A DNA stretch of 64,000 nucleotides, from the NCBI RefSeq assembly GCF_900114255.1, contig NZ_FOSL01000001.1:496001-560000 (forward strand), given 5' to 3'. A program made the translations under genes and the position numbers. This stretch comes from Neomesorhizobium albiziae (GTDB taxonomy: Bacteria > Pseudomonadota > Alphaproteobacteria > Rhizobiales > Rhizobiaceae). Below the pieces are notes generated by a model, which did no database searches, had not been told where the DNA came from, and saw only the letters and a list, made by a program, of their open reading frames with translations. Of the stretch, positions 8,203-17,915 are shown piece by piece (the first letter of the stretch is position 1; each line of letters begins with the position of its first letter).

Positions 8203-11200
8203 ATGTCACTGCGCGCGCTCAGTGTTTTCTCCGTTTTCCTTGTCGCACTGCTGGCTTTGCTCAATCCCGCCTTCGCCGCCGGCGAGGCGCGCACCGTGGT
8301 GACCAGCGACAATATCGATTATTTCGGCTTCGACCTGCGCTCGGAACAGAATGTAACGCTCGACCAGTGCAAGTCGGCCTGCCTCGGCGATACCCAATGC
8401 CGCGCCTTCACCTACAACACCAGGGCGAAATGGTGCTTCCTGAAGTCCGACTTCAACCGCGCCAACCCCTTCCCCGGCGCCATCGGCGGCAAGATCGTCG
8501 CGATATCCGGAGCACCGGACATCGGCGCCCCACCGGCGCTGACCTTCTTGCCCGCTGGCCTCGCAGATGATGCTCGCACCTATCGCGCCACGCTCACCGA
8601 CGGTTCCGCGGAGGCGGGAGACACCGGCCTTACCGGCCTGATCGAGGCCGGCGAATACGCCACGCTGACCAACGATCCGCGCAGCGCCATTCAGAATTTT
8701 ACCGGAGCGATACGGCTGTCGCCCGACGATGGCGAGACCTGGACCAAGCTGGCGCGCGCCATCCTGGCGGGGCAGCCAGCCAATGGCGATGAGGCCGCCA
8801 CGCTGCAGCGCGACGCTACGTCCGCCGCCCTCAACGCTTATCAGATCCTGCGCACCGCCGAGGGACGCGCCGAGGCACTGGCCGTGCTTGCCGCCACGCT
8901 CGACCGGCGCGACCTCAACCGGCCCGCGCTGTCGGCCTATGAGGCGAGCCTCGCTCTGGTGAACTCCGCCGCCGTCACCGCCGAATACCGGGACCTGAAG
9001 GCGCGCAAGGGCTTCCGCGTCGTCGACCATTCGATCGACGCCGACAGCAGCGCGCCGCGTGTCTGCGCACAGTTCTCGGAGGAACTGGTCAAGTCTGGCG
9101 TCGACTACGCGCCCTTCGTCACCGTCGACGACCAGGCCCCGAAAGGCATCGAGGCCAAGGATAAGCAGATCTGCGTCGAAGGCCTGGAGCATGGCAAGCG
9201 CTACCGCGTCGCGTTCCGCGCCGGACTGCCCGCGGCGATCGGCGAGGTGCTGGAAGCGCCGGTGCAGCTCTCGGTCTACGTCCGCGACCGGGCGCCGTCG
9301 GCCCGCTTCACCGGTGACAGCTTCGTGCTGCCGTCGACGGCGCGGCGCGGCATCCCGGTGGTCACCGTCAACATGGACGCCGCCGAGGTGAAGCTCTACC
9401 GGATCGGCGACCGCTCGCTGGCGCAGCTTCTCTCCGGCTACCAGTTCCTGCGCCAGCTCGACACTTACGACCTCACCTCGATCTCAGACCAGATGGGCGC
9501 GCCCGTCTGGAAGGGCCAACTGGCGATCGCCAACGCGCTGAACAAGGAAGTGACGACCAGCTTCCCGATCGACGAGGCGTTGCCGCAGCGCAAGCCGGGC
9601 GTCTATGTGCTGACCGCCGCGCCGGTCGGCGACAACAGCGATTCCTACGAGACGCTGGCCACCCAGTGGTTCGTCGTCTCCGATATCGGGCTGGCCACCT
9701 ATACCGGCCAGGATGGGCTCAACGTCTTTGCCCGCTCGCTCGCCAGCGCCAAGCCGCTGGCCGGCATTGAGTTGACGCTGCTTGCAAGGAACAACGAGAT
9801 CCTGGGCACAGCTATGACCGACGCCGAAGGCCGCGCTACCTTCACGCCGGGCCTGACGCGCGGCGTCGGCGGCCAGGTGCCGGCGGTCGTGATGGCAAGC
9901 CAGGGCGATGCCGACTTCGTGTTCCTCGACATGACCCGCGCCGGCTTCGACCTCACGGATCGTGGCGTCGAAGGACGCGCCGCACCCGGGGCGCTCGACG
10001 TCTATGCCTATACCGAACGCGGCATCTACCGCGTCGGCGAGGACGTCCATGTGGCGGCGCTGGCCCGCGACGCTTCGGCCAAGGCGGTCGAGAACCTGCC
10101 ACTGACCTTCATCTTCACGCGGCCTGACGGCGTCGAGGAACGCCGCATCGTCAGCGATGGCGGCGCCCTCGGCGGCCACGCCGTCGACCTGCCGCTCGCC
10201 GTCAACGCGATGCGCGGCACCTGGCAGGTGGGCATTTACACCGATCCCAAGCAGCCGGCGATCGCGCAGTCGATGTTCCTGGTCGAGGATTTCGTTCCCG
10301 ACCGCATCGAGTTCGACATGACCGCCGACAAGGACGAGATCGCCCAGGGTGAAGCGGCGGAGGTGACCGTCGACGGCCGCTTCCTTTACGGAGCGCCGGC
10401 CGCCGGGCTGTCGCTCGAAGGCGAGATCAACCTGTCGACGATGACGGAATGGGAACGCTTCAACGGCTACCATTTCGGCCTCGCCGACGAGGAGGAAGGC
10501 GACGACACCCGCATGCCACTGACCGACCTGCCGGTGGTGGGCGACGACGGCAAGGCGACCTTCACCGTTGAGCTCGACCAGCTGCCATCGACCACCCGCA
10601 TGCTGAACGCCGAGGTGGCGGTGCGCATGCGCGAAGGCGGCGGCCGCGCCGTCGAGCGCAAGCTCGACATCGAGATCAAGCCGCGAGGCGCGCTGATCGG
10701 CATCGCGCCGCAATTCTCCGGAGATGCGGTGCCGCAGGCATCGAATGCAAGCTTCAAGATCATCGCCGTCAACCCGGACGGCGCGCGCCAGTCGCTCAAC
10801 GGGCTGAACTGGTCGCTGGTCAAGATCGAGCGGAACTACCAGTGGTATCGCAACGGCAATTCCTGGAACTACGAACCGGTGACCTTCACCAAGGCCGTCG
10901 CCAATGGCAAGGTCGACGCGAGCGCCGACAAGGAAGCCGAAATCACCGTCGCCACCGACTGGGGCCGCTACCGGCTGGAGATCGAGACCGACGACCCGGC
11001 TGGACCGGCATCGAGCTTCGAGTTCGAGTCCGGCTGGTATGTCGAGGCCTCGTCCACCGAGACGCCGGATGGGCTGGAGATCGCGCTCGACAAGGATACC
11101 TATGCGGCCGGCGACGTGGCCAAGCTGAAAGTATCGCCGCGTTTCGCCGGCGAACTGCTGATCACCATCGGGGCCGAGAGCCTGCTTGCCACGCAGACTG

Positions 11201-13686
11201 CCAGCGTGCCGGAAGGCGGCGCCATCATCGACATTCCCGTTGATGCCAACTGGGGCGCCGGCGCGTATGTGACCGCGACGCTTTACCGGCCCGGCGACGC
11301 GCAGGAGACGCGCATGCCGGCCCGCGCCATCGGCGTTAAATGGCTGAAGGTCGATCCCGGCGCGCGCAAGCTCGGCGTGGCGATGACACCGCCCGAAAAG
11401 ACGCTGCCGCACCAGACCCTGTCCATTCCCATCAGCGTCACCGGCGTGCAGCCGGCGAGCGACGCCTATGTGATGGTGGCCGCCGTCGATGTCGGCATCC
11501 TCAACCTCACCGGCTACAAGGCGCCGGATCCGGAGGCCTGGTTCTTCGGCCAGCGCCAGCTCGGCCTCGAACTGCGCGATCTCTACGGCCGCCTGATCGA
11601 TGGCTCGCTGGGCGCAACCGGCAGGCTGCGCACCGGCGGCGACGGCGCGGCGATGTCGGCGCAAGGCAGCCCGCCGACCGAAAAGCTGGTCGCCTTTTTC
11701 TCAGGACCGGTGAAGCTCGACGCCGCTGGCAAGGCGACCGTCGATTTCGACATTCCACAGTTCAACGGCACCGTGCGCGTGATGAGCGTGGCGTGGACGA
11801 AGGAAGCGGTCGGTCATGCTTCGACCGACGTGATCGTGCGCGAGCCGGTGGTGGTGACGGCCGGCCTGCCGCGCTTCATGGCGCCGGGCGACACCGCGCA
11901 GTTGCGGCTCGATATCGCCAACACCGACGGCCCCGCCGGCGACTACAATCTGATGATCGAAACCGACGGCAAGATACAGGCCGGCGGCGGCGCGCCCGTG
12001 CCGGAGAAAGTGACGCTCGACCAGGGCAAGCGCGACACCTTGTTCGTGCCGATCGCGGCGGACGCCACTGGCGACGCCTCGGTCACCGTGACGCTGTCGC
12101 ATGCAAGCGGGCTTGTCGTCGAAGAGGCGCTGTCCGTGCCTGTGCGGCCTGGCGCAATGCCGGTCACCACGCGCAATGTGGTCAGCCTTGCGGCCAATGG
12201 CGGCAGCCTGCGGGTCGACCGCGAGCTTTTGGCGGCGAGCCTGCTCGACGGCGCCACCGTCAGCGTCGGCGTGTCGCCGTCTTCTGCCTTCGACATCCCG
12301 TCGCTGCTGATGACGCTCGACCGCTATCCCTATGGCTGCGCCGAGCAGACGACGAGCCGCGCCATGCCGCTGCTCTATGTCAGCGAACTGGCGAAGGCGG
12401 CGGGCATGGCGGAAGACCCCGCATTGCGCGAACGCGTCCAGCAGGCGATCTACCGGGTGCTCAATTATCAGGCTTCGTCGGGCAGTTTCGGCCTCTGGTC
12501 GCCGGGTTCCGGCGATCTGTGGCTGGACGCTTATGTCAGCGACTTCCTGACCCGGGCGCGCGAACAAGGTTACGACGTGCCGCAGCAGGCGATGCTGCAG
12601 GCACTCGACAATCTGCAGAACGCGCTGGGCTACGACATCGACCTCACCGACCGCGGCAACGAAATCGCCTACGCGCTTTACGTGCTGGCCCGTAACAAGA
12701 AAGCCTCGGTCGGCGATATGCGTTATTATGCCGACACGCAGATCGAGGCGTTCTCCAGCCCCATGGCGGTGGCTCAGCTTGCCGCGTCGCTGGCGCTTTA
12801 CGGCGACAACCAGCGCGCCGAGGCGACCTTCGGGGTGGCGCTGCAACTCGCCCGGACCAGCAAGGAGTATGACTACTACCGCTCCGACTATGGCTCGCAG
12901 CTGCGCGACGGCGCGGCCATGCTGTCGCTCGCGGCCGAGGTGAAGCCGATGCCGTCGACGGTGCCGGCCATGGTGCAGCTCGTTTCGGCGGCGCGCAAGA
13001 AGGCGACCTATACCAGCACACAGGACGAGGCCTGGATGCTGCTCGCCGCCCGCGCCATCCAGGCGGGAAGTGCGGCGATCGCCTTGCAGGTGAACGGCGC
13101 TGCCCATACCGGCAGCTACGCCACACGGGTAAGCGGGCAGGAACTGCTCGACAATCCAATCACCATCGTCAATCCGGGCGCCAACCCGGTCGACGCTGTG
13201 GTGACGACGGTTGCCGCACCGACGCAGCCCCTGCCGGCGGGCGGCGACGGTTTCACCATCGAGCGCACCTACTACACGCTCGACGGCACCGAGGCCAATG
13301 TGACGGAGGCGAAGCAGAACGAACGTTATGTAGTGGTGCTTAAGATCGACGAGGTGAACGACTGGCCCTCGCGGGTGCTGGTGACGGACTTGTTGCCGGC
13401 CGGATTCGAGATCGACAATCCGGGCCTGGTGTCGAGTGCGGAACTGTCGAACTTCGGCTGGCTGGCGAAGACGGAAGCCGCCCACCTCGAATTCCGCAAC
13501 GATCGCTTTGTCGCCGCCTTCGACCACACGCAGGGCGGCAGCCGATCTGCCACCGTCGCCTATGTGGTGCGGGCGGTGACGCCCGGCGTCTACACGCATC
13601 CCGCCGCCGTGGTGGAGGACATGTACCGGCCGCAATATTCGGCCCGCACCGCGACCGGCATGATGGAGGTCAAGGCGGCACAATAA
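8203..13686 (+). CDS. Alpha-2-macroglobulin family protein with N-terminal PAN/Apple domain
   Basis: A 1827-residue periplasmic protein of the bacterial alpha-2-macroglobulin (YfhM-like) family, thought to trap attacking proteases. The start at 8203 has GGAGG 5 bases upstream. The signal peptide ends near NPAFA-A without a lipobox, unlike the E. coli lipoprotein. A Cys-rich PAN/Apple module follows (DQCKSACLGDTQCRAF, then WCFLKSD), with a short TPR-like stretch after it. Then come macroglobulin domains and a Gly-rich bait-like segment around residues 1125-1160. The thioester motif YGCAEQ has Cys1379 and Gln1382, followed by the alpha/alpha-toroid domain and a C-terminal receptor-like domain. 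It is followed by pbpC, the classic pairing. Confidence 0.93.
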   Translation: MSLRALSVFSVFLVALLALLNPAFAAGEARTVVTSDNIDYFGFDLRSEQNVTLDQCKSACLGDTQCRAFTYNTRAKWCFLKSDFNRANPFPGAIGGKIVAISGAPDIGAPPALTFLPAGLADDARTYRATLTDGSAEAGDTGLTGLIEAGEYATLTNDPRSAIQNFTGAIRLSPDDGETWTKLARAILAGQPANGDEAATLQRDATSAALNAYQILRTAEGRAEALAVLAATLDRRDLNRPALSAYEASLALVNSAAVTAEYRDLKARKGFRVVDHSIDADSSAPRVCAQFSEELVKSGVDYAPFVTVDDQAPKGIEAKDKQICVEGLEHGKRYRVAFRAGLPAAIGEVLEAPVQLSVYVRDRAPSARFTGDSFVLPSTARRGIPVVTVNMDAAEVKLYRIGDRSLAQLLSGYQFLRQLDTYDLTSISDQMGAPVWKGQLAIANALNKEVTTSFPIDEALPQRKPGVYVLTAAPVGDNSDSYETLATQWFVVSDIGLATYTGQDGLNVFARSLASAKPLAGIELTLLARNNEILGTAMTDAEGRATFTPGLTRGVGGQVPAVVMASQGDADFVFLDMTRAGFDLTDRGVEGRAAPGALDVYAYTERGIYRVGEDVHVAALARDASAKAVENLPLTFIFTRPDGVEERRIVSDGGALGGHAVDLPLAVNAMRGTWQVGIYTDPKQPAIAQSMFLVEDFVPDRIEFDMTADKDEIAQGEAAEVTVDGRFLYGAPAAGLSLEGEINLSTMTEWERFNGYHFGLADEEEGDDTRMPLTDLPVVGDDGKATFTVELDQLPSTTRMLNAEVAVRMREGGGRAVERKLDIEIKPRGALIGIAPQFSGDAVPQASNASFKIIAVNPDGARQSLNGLNWSLVKIERNYQWYRNGNSWNYEPVTFTKAVANGKVDASADKEAEITVATDWGRYRLEIETDDPAGPASSFEFESGWYVEASSTETPDGLEIALDKDTYAAGDVAKLKVSPRFAGELLITIGAESLLATQTASVPEGGAIIDIPVDANWGAGAYVTATLYRPGDAQETRMPARAIGVKWLKVDPGARKLGVAMTPPEKTLPHQTLSIPISVTGVQPASDAYVMVAAVDVGILNLTGYKAPDPEAWFFGQRQLGLELRDLYGRLIDGSLGATGRLRTGGDGAAMSAQGSPPTEKLVAFFSGPVKLDAAGKATVDFDIPQFNGTVRVMSVAWTKEAVGHASTDVIVREPVVVTAGLPRFMAPGDTAQLRLDIANTDGPAGDYNLMIETDGKIQAGGGAPVPEKVTLDQGKRDTLFVPIAADATGDASVTVTLSHASGLVVEEALSVPVRPGAMPVTTRNVVSLAANGGSLRVDRELLAASLLDGATVSVGVSPSSAFDIPSLLMTLDRYPYGCAEQTTSRAMPLLYVSELAKAAGMAEDPALRERVQQAIYRVLNYQASSGSFGLWSPGSGDLWLDAYVSDFLTRAREQGYDVPQQAMLQALDNLQNALGYDIDLTDRGNEIAYALYVLARNKKASVGDMRYYADTQIEAFSSPMAVAQLAASLALYGDNQRAEATFGVALQLARTSKEYDYYRSDYGSQLRDGAAMLSLAAEVKPMPSTVPAMVQLVSAARKKATYTSTQDEAWMLLAARAIQAGSAAIALQVNGAAHTGSYATRVSGQELLDNPITIVNPGANPVDAVVTTVAAPTQPLPAGGDGFTIERTYYTLDGTEANVTEAKQNERYVVVLKIDEVNDWPSRVLVTDLLPAGFEIDNPGLVSSAELSNFGWLAKTEAAHLEFRNDRFVAAFDHTQGGSRSATVAYVVRAVTPGVYTHPAAVVEDMYRPQYSARTATGMMEVKAAQ

Positions 13687-13713
13687 TGGGCGTCCAGGCG
13701 GAAGAACCCGATT

Positions 13714-13831
13714 CCCTCCTCCCCCTCGATGGGGGAGGTGCCGAGCGAAGCGAGGCGGAGGGGGTGAAATATCTGCCGTATCACCCCACCCGGCCGCTAC
13801 GCGGCCACCCTCCCCATCGAGGGGAGGGAGG
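13714..13831. repeat. Nested palindromic intergenic element between macroglobulin and pbpC genes
   Basis: About 118 bases made of two GC-rich hairpins and complementary flanks. The left stem is CCTCCCCC-TCGA-TGGGGGAGG near 13718-13738; the right stem is CCCTCCCC-ATCGA-GGGGAGGG near 13808-13828. Between them, GGAGGGGGTGA and TCACCCCACC can also pair, so the whole can fold as one cruciform. The element fills nearly all of the space between the two genes. This is the style of rhizobial mosaic palindromes (RIME-like), a resemblance not checked against a database. Confidence 0.75.
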
Positions 13832-13850
13832 AGAACTTAGCCGCCTACGC

Positions 13851-15950
13851 ATGACCCCGGAACAGATTGCCTCGCTTTTGCGAAAGACAGCCGCCGCGAT
13901 CGCGGTAGTCGCGGCCCTGGCCGGCATCGCCACCGTCGGGTTCCTCTGGGCCGACAAAAACTTCCCGCCGCCGCTGCCCGAAAAACTCACCGTATCCACC
14001 GAGGTGCTCGACCGCGACGGCGCGCTGCTGCGGGCCTTTGCCACCATCGACGGCCGCTGGCGGCTGGCGACCGACCTCAGCACGGTCGACCAGAAGCTGG
14101 TGGACATGCTGATCGCCTATGAGGACAAGCGTTTCCGCGACCACTCCGGTGTCGACCCGCTGGCGATCCTGCGGGCCGCGAAGCAGCTGGTCACAAATAG
14201 ACGCATCGTTTCGGGCGGCTCGACCCTGTCGATGCAGCTTGCCCGGCTGATGGAGCCACGCACCAGCCGCTCGCTCGGCGCCAAGGTCCGGCAGGCGTTC
14301 CGCGCCATCCAGATTGAGCGGCGGCTGACCAAGCGCGAAATTCTCGAGCGCTATCTCACGCTGGCGCCTTATGGCGGCAATCTGGAAGGCGTACGCGCCG
14401 CTTCGCTCGCCTATTTCGGCAAGGAGCCGCGGCGGCTGACCGTCGCCGAGGCAGCGCTGCTCGTGGCATTGCCGCAACTTCCCGAACGGCGGCGGCCCGA
14501 CCGCAACCTCGCCATCGCGCAAGCTGCCCGCGACCGTGTGCTGAACCGCATGGTAAGCGCCGGGCTGCTCGGCGAAAGCGAAGCGCAGCGCGCCGCCGCA
14601 GAAGCGGTGCCCGAAACGCGGCGCGCCCTGCCCGCGCACGCACCGCATCTTGCCGACCAGGCTTTGCGCAACGCGCCATCCGAACCCGCTCACAGGCTGA
14701 CGATCAAGAAGAGCGTGCAGGACGGCCTGGAACAGGTTGCGCGCGACGCTGCGGTGAAACTCGGCCCCCGGCTGTCAGTCGCCATGGTCATGGCCGACGC
14801 GCGCACCGGCGATATCCTCGGCGCGGTCGGCTCGGCGGATTTCTTCGACCCCAGCCGCTCGGGCTGGATCGACATGACGCGCATCGTGCGCTCGCCCGGT
14901 TCGACGCTGAAGCCTTTCATCTACGGCCTTGCCGTCGAACAAGGGCTGGTGGCGCAGGAAACGCTGATCGAGGACCGGCCGGCGAACTTTTCCGGCTACC
15001 GGCCGCGTAATTTCGACATGCGATACCAGGGCGACGTCAGCGTGCGCCAGGCGCTGCAGATGTCGCTCAACGTGCCGGCGATAAGGCTGCTCGACGCGGT
15101 CGGCCCGACGCGGCTGATCGCCCGTTTCCGCCGCGCCGGCGTGCAGCCGGAATTGCCGCCCGGCGAGGCGCCGGGGCTGGCGATCGGCCTCGGCGGCGTC
15201 GGCCTGACCCTGCGCGACCTCGTGCAGCTCTACACCGGGCTTGCCAATGGCGGCCAGGCGCACCTTTTACGGGACGGCTCGGAGAAGGTACCGCCGGCGA
15301 CCGCCGGCATAGAAATCCTCGAGCCGCAGGCGACATGGCAGATCGCCGACATGCTTTCCGGCGTGAAGCCGCCGGAAGGCTCGGCCGAGCGCGGCATCGC
15401 CTACAAGACCGGCACCAGCTACGGCTATCGCGACGCCTGGTCGGTCGGCTTCGACGGCCGCCATGTGCTGGGCGTCTGGGTCGGCAGGCCGGATGCCGGC
15501 GCAGTAGCGGGACTTGCCGGTTATGTCTCGGCGGCGCCAATCCTGTTTGAAGGTTTTACGCGATCCGGCGTCGCTGCGGTACCGCTGGCCCGCCCGCCAG
15601 CCGGTACGTTCCGGCCCAAGAACGAGGACCTGCCGGTGACGCTGGTGCGTTTCGCCCCGGGCGAGGACGGGCTGTCGGCCTCGCCGGCCTCCCCCACCGA
15701 ACCGGCGCCTCAGATCGTCTTTCCGCCGCAGGGGGCCCACATCGACCTGACCAGCCAGGGCGGATCGCCGCTGGTTCTGAAGCTGCAGGGCGGGCGGCCG
15801 CCCTTCCGCTGGTTGGCCAACGGCAAGCCGCTCGCCGAAATCCAGCGCAAACGCATCGCCAACTGGCTTCCCGATGGAACCGGCTATTCGACGCTGACCG
15901 TCGTCGACGCCGCCGGACGGGCGGCAAGCGTCAAAGTGTTTGTCGAGTAG
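13851..15950 (+). CDS. pbpC: Penicillin-binding protein 1C (bifunctional glycosyltransferase/transpeptidase)
   Basis: Class A penicillin-binding protein, 699 residues from the ATG at 13851. The longer open frame back to 13686 only translates the palindromic repeat and is rejected. One membrane anchor (residues ~13-33) precedes a GT51 glycosyltransferase domain with catalytic Glu91 in EDKRF and GGSTLSMQLARL. The transpeptidase domain shows the S-x-x-K motif (Ser351 to Lys354 in SPGSTLK), SLN at 405-407 and KTGTS at 519-523. The C-terminus has the PBP1C-specific beta domain (IVFPPQGAHIDL onward). It follows the macroglobulin gene, as yfhM-pbpC do in E. coli, suggesting joint defence and repair of the cell wall. 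Confidence 0.95.
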   Translation: MTPEQIASLLRKTAAAIAVVAALAGIATVGFLWADKNFPPPLPEKLTVSTEVLDRDGALLRAFATIDGRWRLATDLSTVDQKLVDMLIAYEDKRFRDHSGVDPLAILRAAKQLVTNRRIVSGGSTLSMQLARLMEPRTSRSLGAKVRQAFRAIQIERRLTKREILERYLTLAPYGGNLEGVRAASLAYFGKEPRRLTVAEAALLVALPQLPERRRPDRNLAIAQAARDRVLNRMVSAGLLGESEAQRAAAEAVPETRRALPAHAPHLADQALRNAPSEPAHRLTIKKSVQDGLEQVARDAAVKLGPRLSVAMVMADARTGDILGAVGSADFFDPSRSGWIDMTRIVRSPGSTLKPFIYGLAVEQGLVAQETLIEDRPANFSGYRPRNFDMRYQGDVSVRQALQMSLNVPAIRLLDAVGPTRLIARFRRAGVQPELPPGEAPGLAIGLGGVGLTLRDLVQLYTGLANGGQAHLLRDGSEKVPPATAGIEILEPQATWQIADMLSGVKPPEGSAERGIAYKTGTSYGYRDAWSVGFDGRHVLGVWVGRPDAGAVAGLAGYVSAAPILFEGFTRSGVAAVPLARPPAGTFRPKNEDLPVTLVRFAPGEDGLSASPASPTEPAPQIVFPPQGAHIDLTSQGGSPLVLKLQGGRPPFRWLANGKPLAEIQRKRIANWLPDGTGYSTLTVVDAAGRAASVKVFVE

Positions 15951-15982
15951 TTTTCACGCCGCAGCTCCAAATGCTTGCGGCA

Positions 15983-16003
15983 TTGATTTGGGCCGAAAAT
16001 CAA
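15983..16003. other. Small hairpin downstream of pbpC
   Basis: A 7-bp inverted repeat, TTGATTT / AAATCAA, with a 7-base loop, about 30 bases after the pbpC stop. It could end pbpC transcription, but there is no T run. The rest of the 15951-16224 gap shows no gene; CATAAT at 16158-16163 is a possible -10 for the next operon. Confidence 0.35.
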
Positions 16004-16224
16004 CGCGTTGGAGCCGTCAGTGGATTCATGTTGCGAAGATGCGAGCGTCACGCTGCTCACCGAACGCTATCACAGTCGCGAAGTGGCGCCGCAAACGCTG
16101 CGGAATTGAAACGGAGTTTTTCGTCATCCGACCTGTGGCGGGAAAATCCTTCTCTGGCATAATGCTCGCCTCTATCCATAATCGGCCCGGCTGCGCATGA
16201 TCGCGGGCGGTAATCAGGGGTGAC

Positions 16225-17838
16225 ATGATGTTGGATTTCAGGATTTCACGGCGCGGGGTGCTTGCCGGCTCCGCCGTGCTGCTGGCATCGACCGCGCTGC
16301 CGCGCATCGCCGAGGCGCAGGAACCCAAGAAGGGCGGGCGGCTGATCGTCGCTGCCGACTCCGAGCCGCGCAACCTTAACCCCGCGATCGTCGCATCCAA
16401 TGGCGTTTTCTTCATCTCCAGCAAGGTGGTCGAACCGCTGGCCGAAGCCTCGTTCGACGGCAAGGACGGACTGGCGCCGCGCCTCGCCACCAGCTGGGAA
16501 GGGTCCGCCGACGGCCTGTCGGTGACATTCAAGCTGCGCGAAGGCGTGACCTGGCATGACGGCAAGCCGTTCACTTCCGCCGACGTCGCCTTCTCGGCGC
16601 TGCAGATTTGGAAGCCGCTGCAGAACCTTGGCCGCGTCGTCTTCAAGGACCTTGAAGCCGTCGACACGCCGGACGAGCACACCGCGGTGTTCAAATTCTC
16701 CAAGCCGACGCCGTTCCAGCTGATCCGCAACGCACTGCCGCCGCTGACCGCCGTGGTGCCGAAACATCTCTACGAAACCGGCGACATCGCCGAGAATCCG
16801 GCTAACAACGCGCCTGTCGGCACCGGGCCCTTCAAGTTCGCCGAACATAAGGCCGGCGAATATTACCGGCTGGAGAAAAACGCCTCCTATTGGGGCAAGG
16901 ACCTGCCGCATCTCGACGAGATCGTCTATCGCGTGCTGCCCGACCGCGCGGCGGCGGCCGGCGCGTTGGAAGCGGAAGAAATCCACCTCGCCGCTTTCTC
17001 GGCGGTGCCGCTCGCCGACCTCGAGCGCATCTCGAAAGTGCCGGGCATTTCGGTGATCTCGAAGGGCTATGAGGCATTGACCTACCAGCTCGTGGTTGAG
17101 ATCAACCACCGCCGCAAGGAATTGGCCGACCTGAAAGTACGGCAGGCGATCGCCCACGCGATCGACAAGGAATTCGTCGTGAAGACGGTCTTCCTCGGCT
17201 ACGCGACGCCTTCGACCGGCATCGTGCCTGTCAATGACAAGCAGTTCTACACCACCGACGTGCCGCAATATGCCTTCGACGTCGCCAAGGCGAACGCACT
17301 GCTCGACGAGGCGGGCTACCCCCGCGCCGACAACGGGACGCGCTTTGCACTGAAATTGCTGCCGGCTCCTTATTTCAACGAAACCAAGCAGTTCGGCTCA
17401 TATCTTCGCCAAGCGCTGGCCGAAATCGGCATCGATGCCGAACTGGTCAACAACGATGCTGCCGCGCACCAGAAGGCCGTCTACACCGACCATGCCTTCG
17501 ATCTGGCGGTGGGGCCGCCGGTGTTCCGTGGCGACCCGGCGATCTCGACGACCATACTGGTGCAGAGCGGCATTCCCGACGGCGTGCCGTTCTCCAACCA
17601 GGGCGGCTACAGGAACGACGAACTCGACGGCATCATCGCCAAGGCTGCCGAGACGCTCGACCCGGATGCGCGCATCGCGCTCTACCGCGACTTCCAGGAG
17701 AAGGTGGCGGAAGACCTGCCGCTGATCAACGTCGCCGAATGGGGCTTCATCACCGTGGCGCGCGATACGGTGAAGAACGTCTCCAACAATCCGCGCTGGG
17801 CGGTGTCGAACTGGGCAGATACCTGGGTGGAGGCGTAG
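16225..17838 (+). CDS. ABC transporter substrate-binding protein, family 5
   Basis: A 537-residue periplasmic binding protein, first gene of a six-gene plus-strand operon. The start at 16225 (MMLDFRISRRGV) has GGGG about 5 bases before it. SRRGVLAGSAVLLASTAL is a twin-arginine-like signal ending near RIAEAQ. The mature protein begins EPKKGGRLIVA and carries the family 5 signatures FKLREGVTWHDGKPFTSADV and DRAAAAGALEAEEIH. With the last gene of the operon being an ATC-hydrolase homologue, an unusual amino-acid-derived substrate is possible but not shown. Confidence 0.9.
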   Translation: MMLDFRISRRGVLAGSAVLLASTALPRIAEAQEPKKGGRLIVAADSEPRNLNPAIVASNGVFFISSKVVEPLAEASFDGKDGLAPRLATSWEGSADGLSVTFKLREGVTWHDGKPFTSADVAFSALQIWKPLQNLGRVVFKDLEAVDTPDEHTAVFKFSKPTPFQLIRNALPPLTAVVPKHLYETGDIAENPANNAPVGTGPFKFAEHKAGEYYRLEKNASYWGKDLPHLDEIVYRVLPDRAAAAGALEAEEIHLAAFSAVPLADLERISKVPGISVISKGYEALTYQLVVEINHRRKELADLKVRQAIAHAIDKEFVVKTVFLGYATPSTGIVPVNDKQFYTTDVPQYAFDVAKANALLDEAGYPRADNGTRFALKLLPAPYFNETKQFGSYLRQALAEIGIDAELVNNDAAAHQKAVYTDHAFDLAVGPPVFRGDPAISTTILVQSGIPDGVPFSNQGGYRNDELDGIIAKAAETLDPDARIALYRDFQEKVAEDLPLINVAEWGFITVARDTVKNVSNNPRWAVSNWADTWVEA

Positions 17839-17915
17839 CGGCGGACCATCAGTTGCTTGCCGCACGATTGCGATAATGCTGAACTCGCTCGGGTGAGCAC
17901 TCGACGGCACACCCC

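Noticed and set aside
9484-11664. Minus-strand open frames inside the macroglobulin gene
   Set aside because: They are shadows of a gene with clear thioester and domain motifs.
13686-13850. N-terminal extension of pbpC from ATG 13686
   Set aside because: It would translate the palindromic repeat; the ATG at 13851 gives the normal PBP1C N-terminus.
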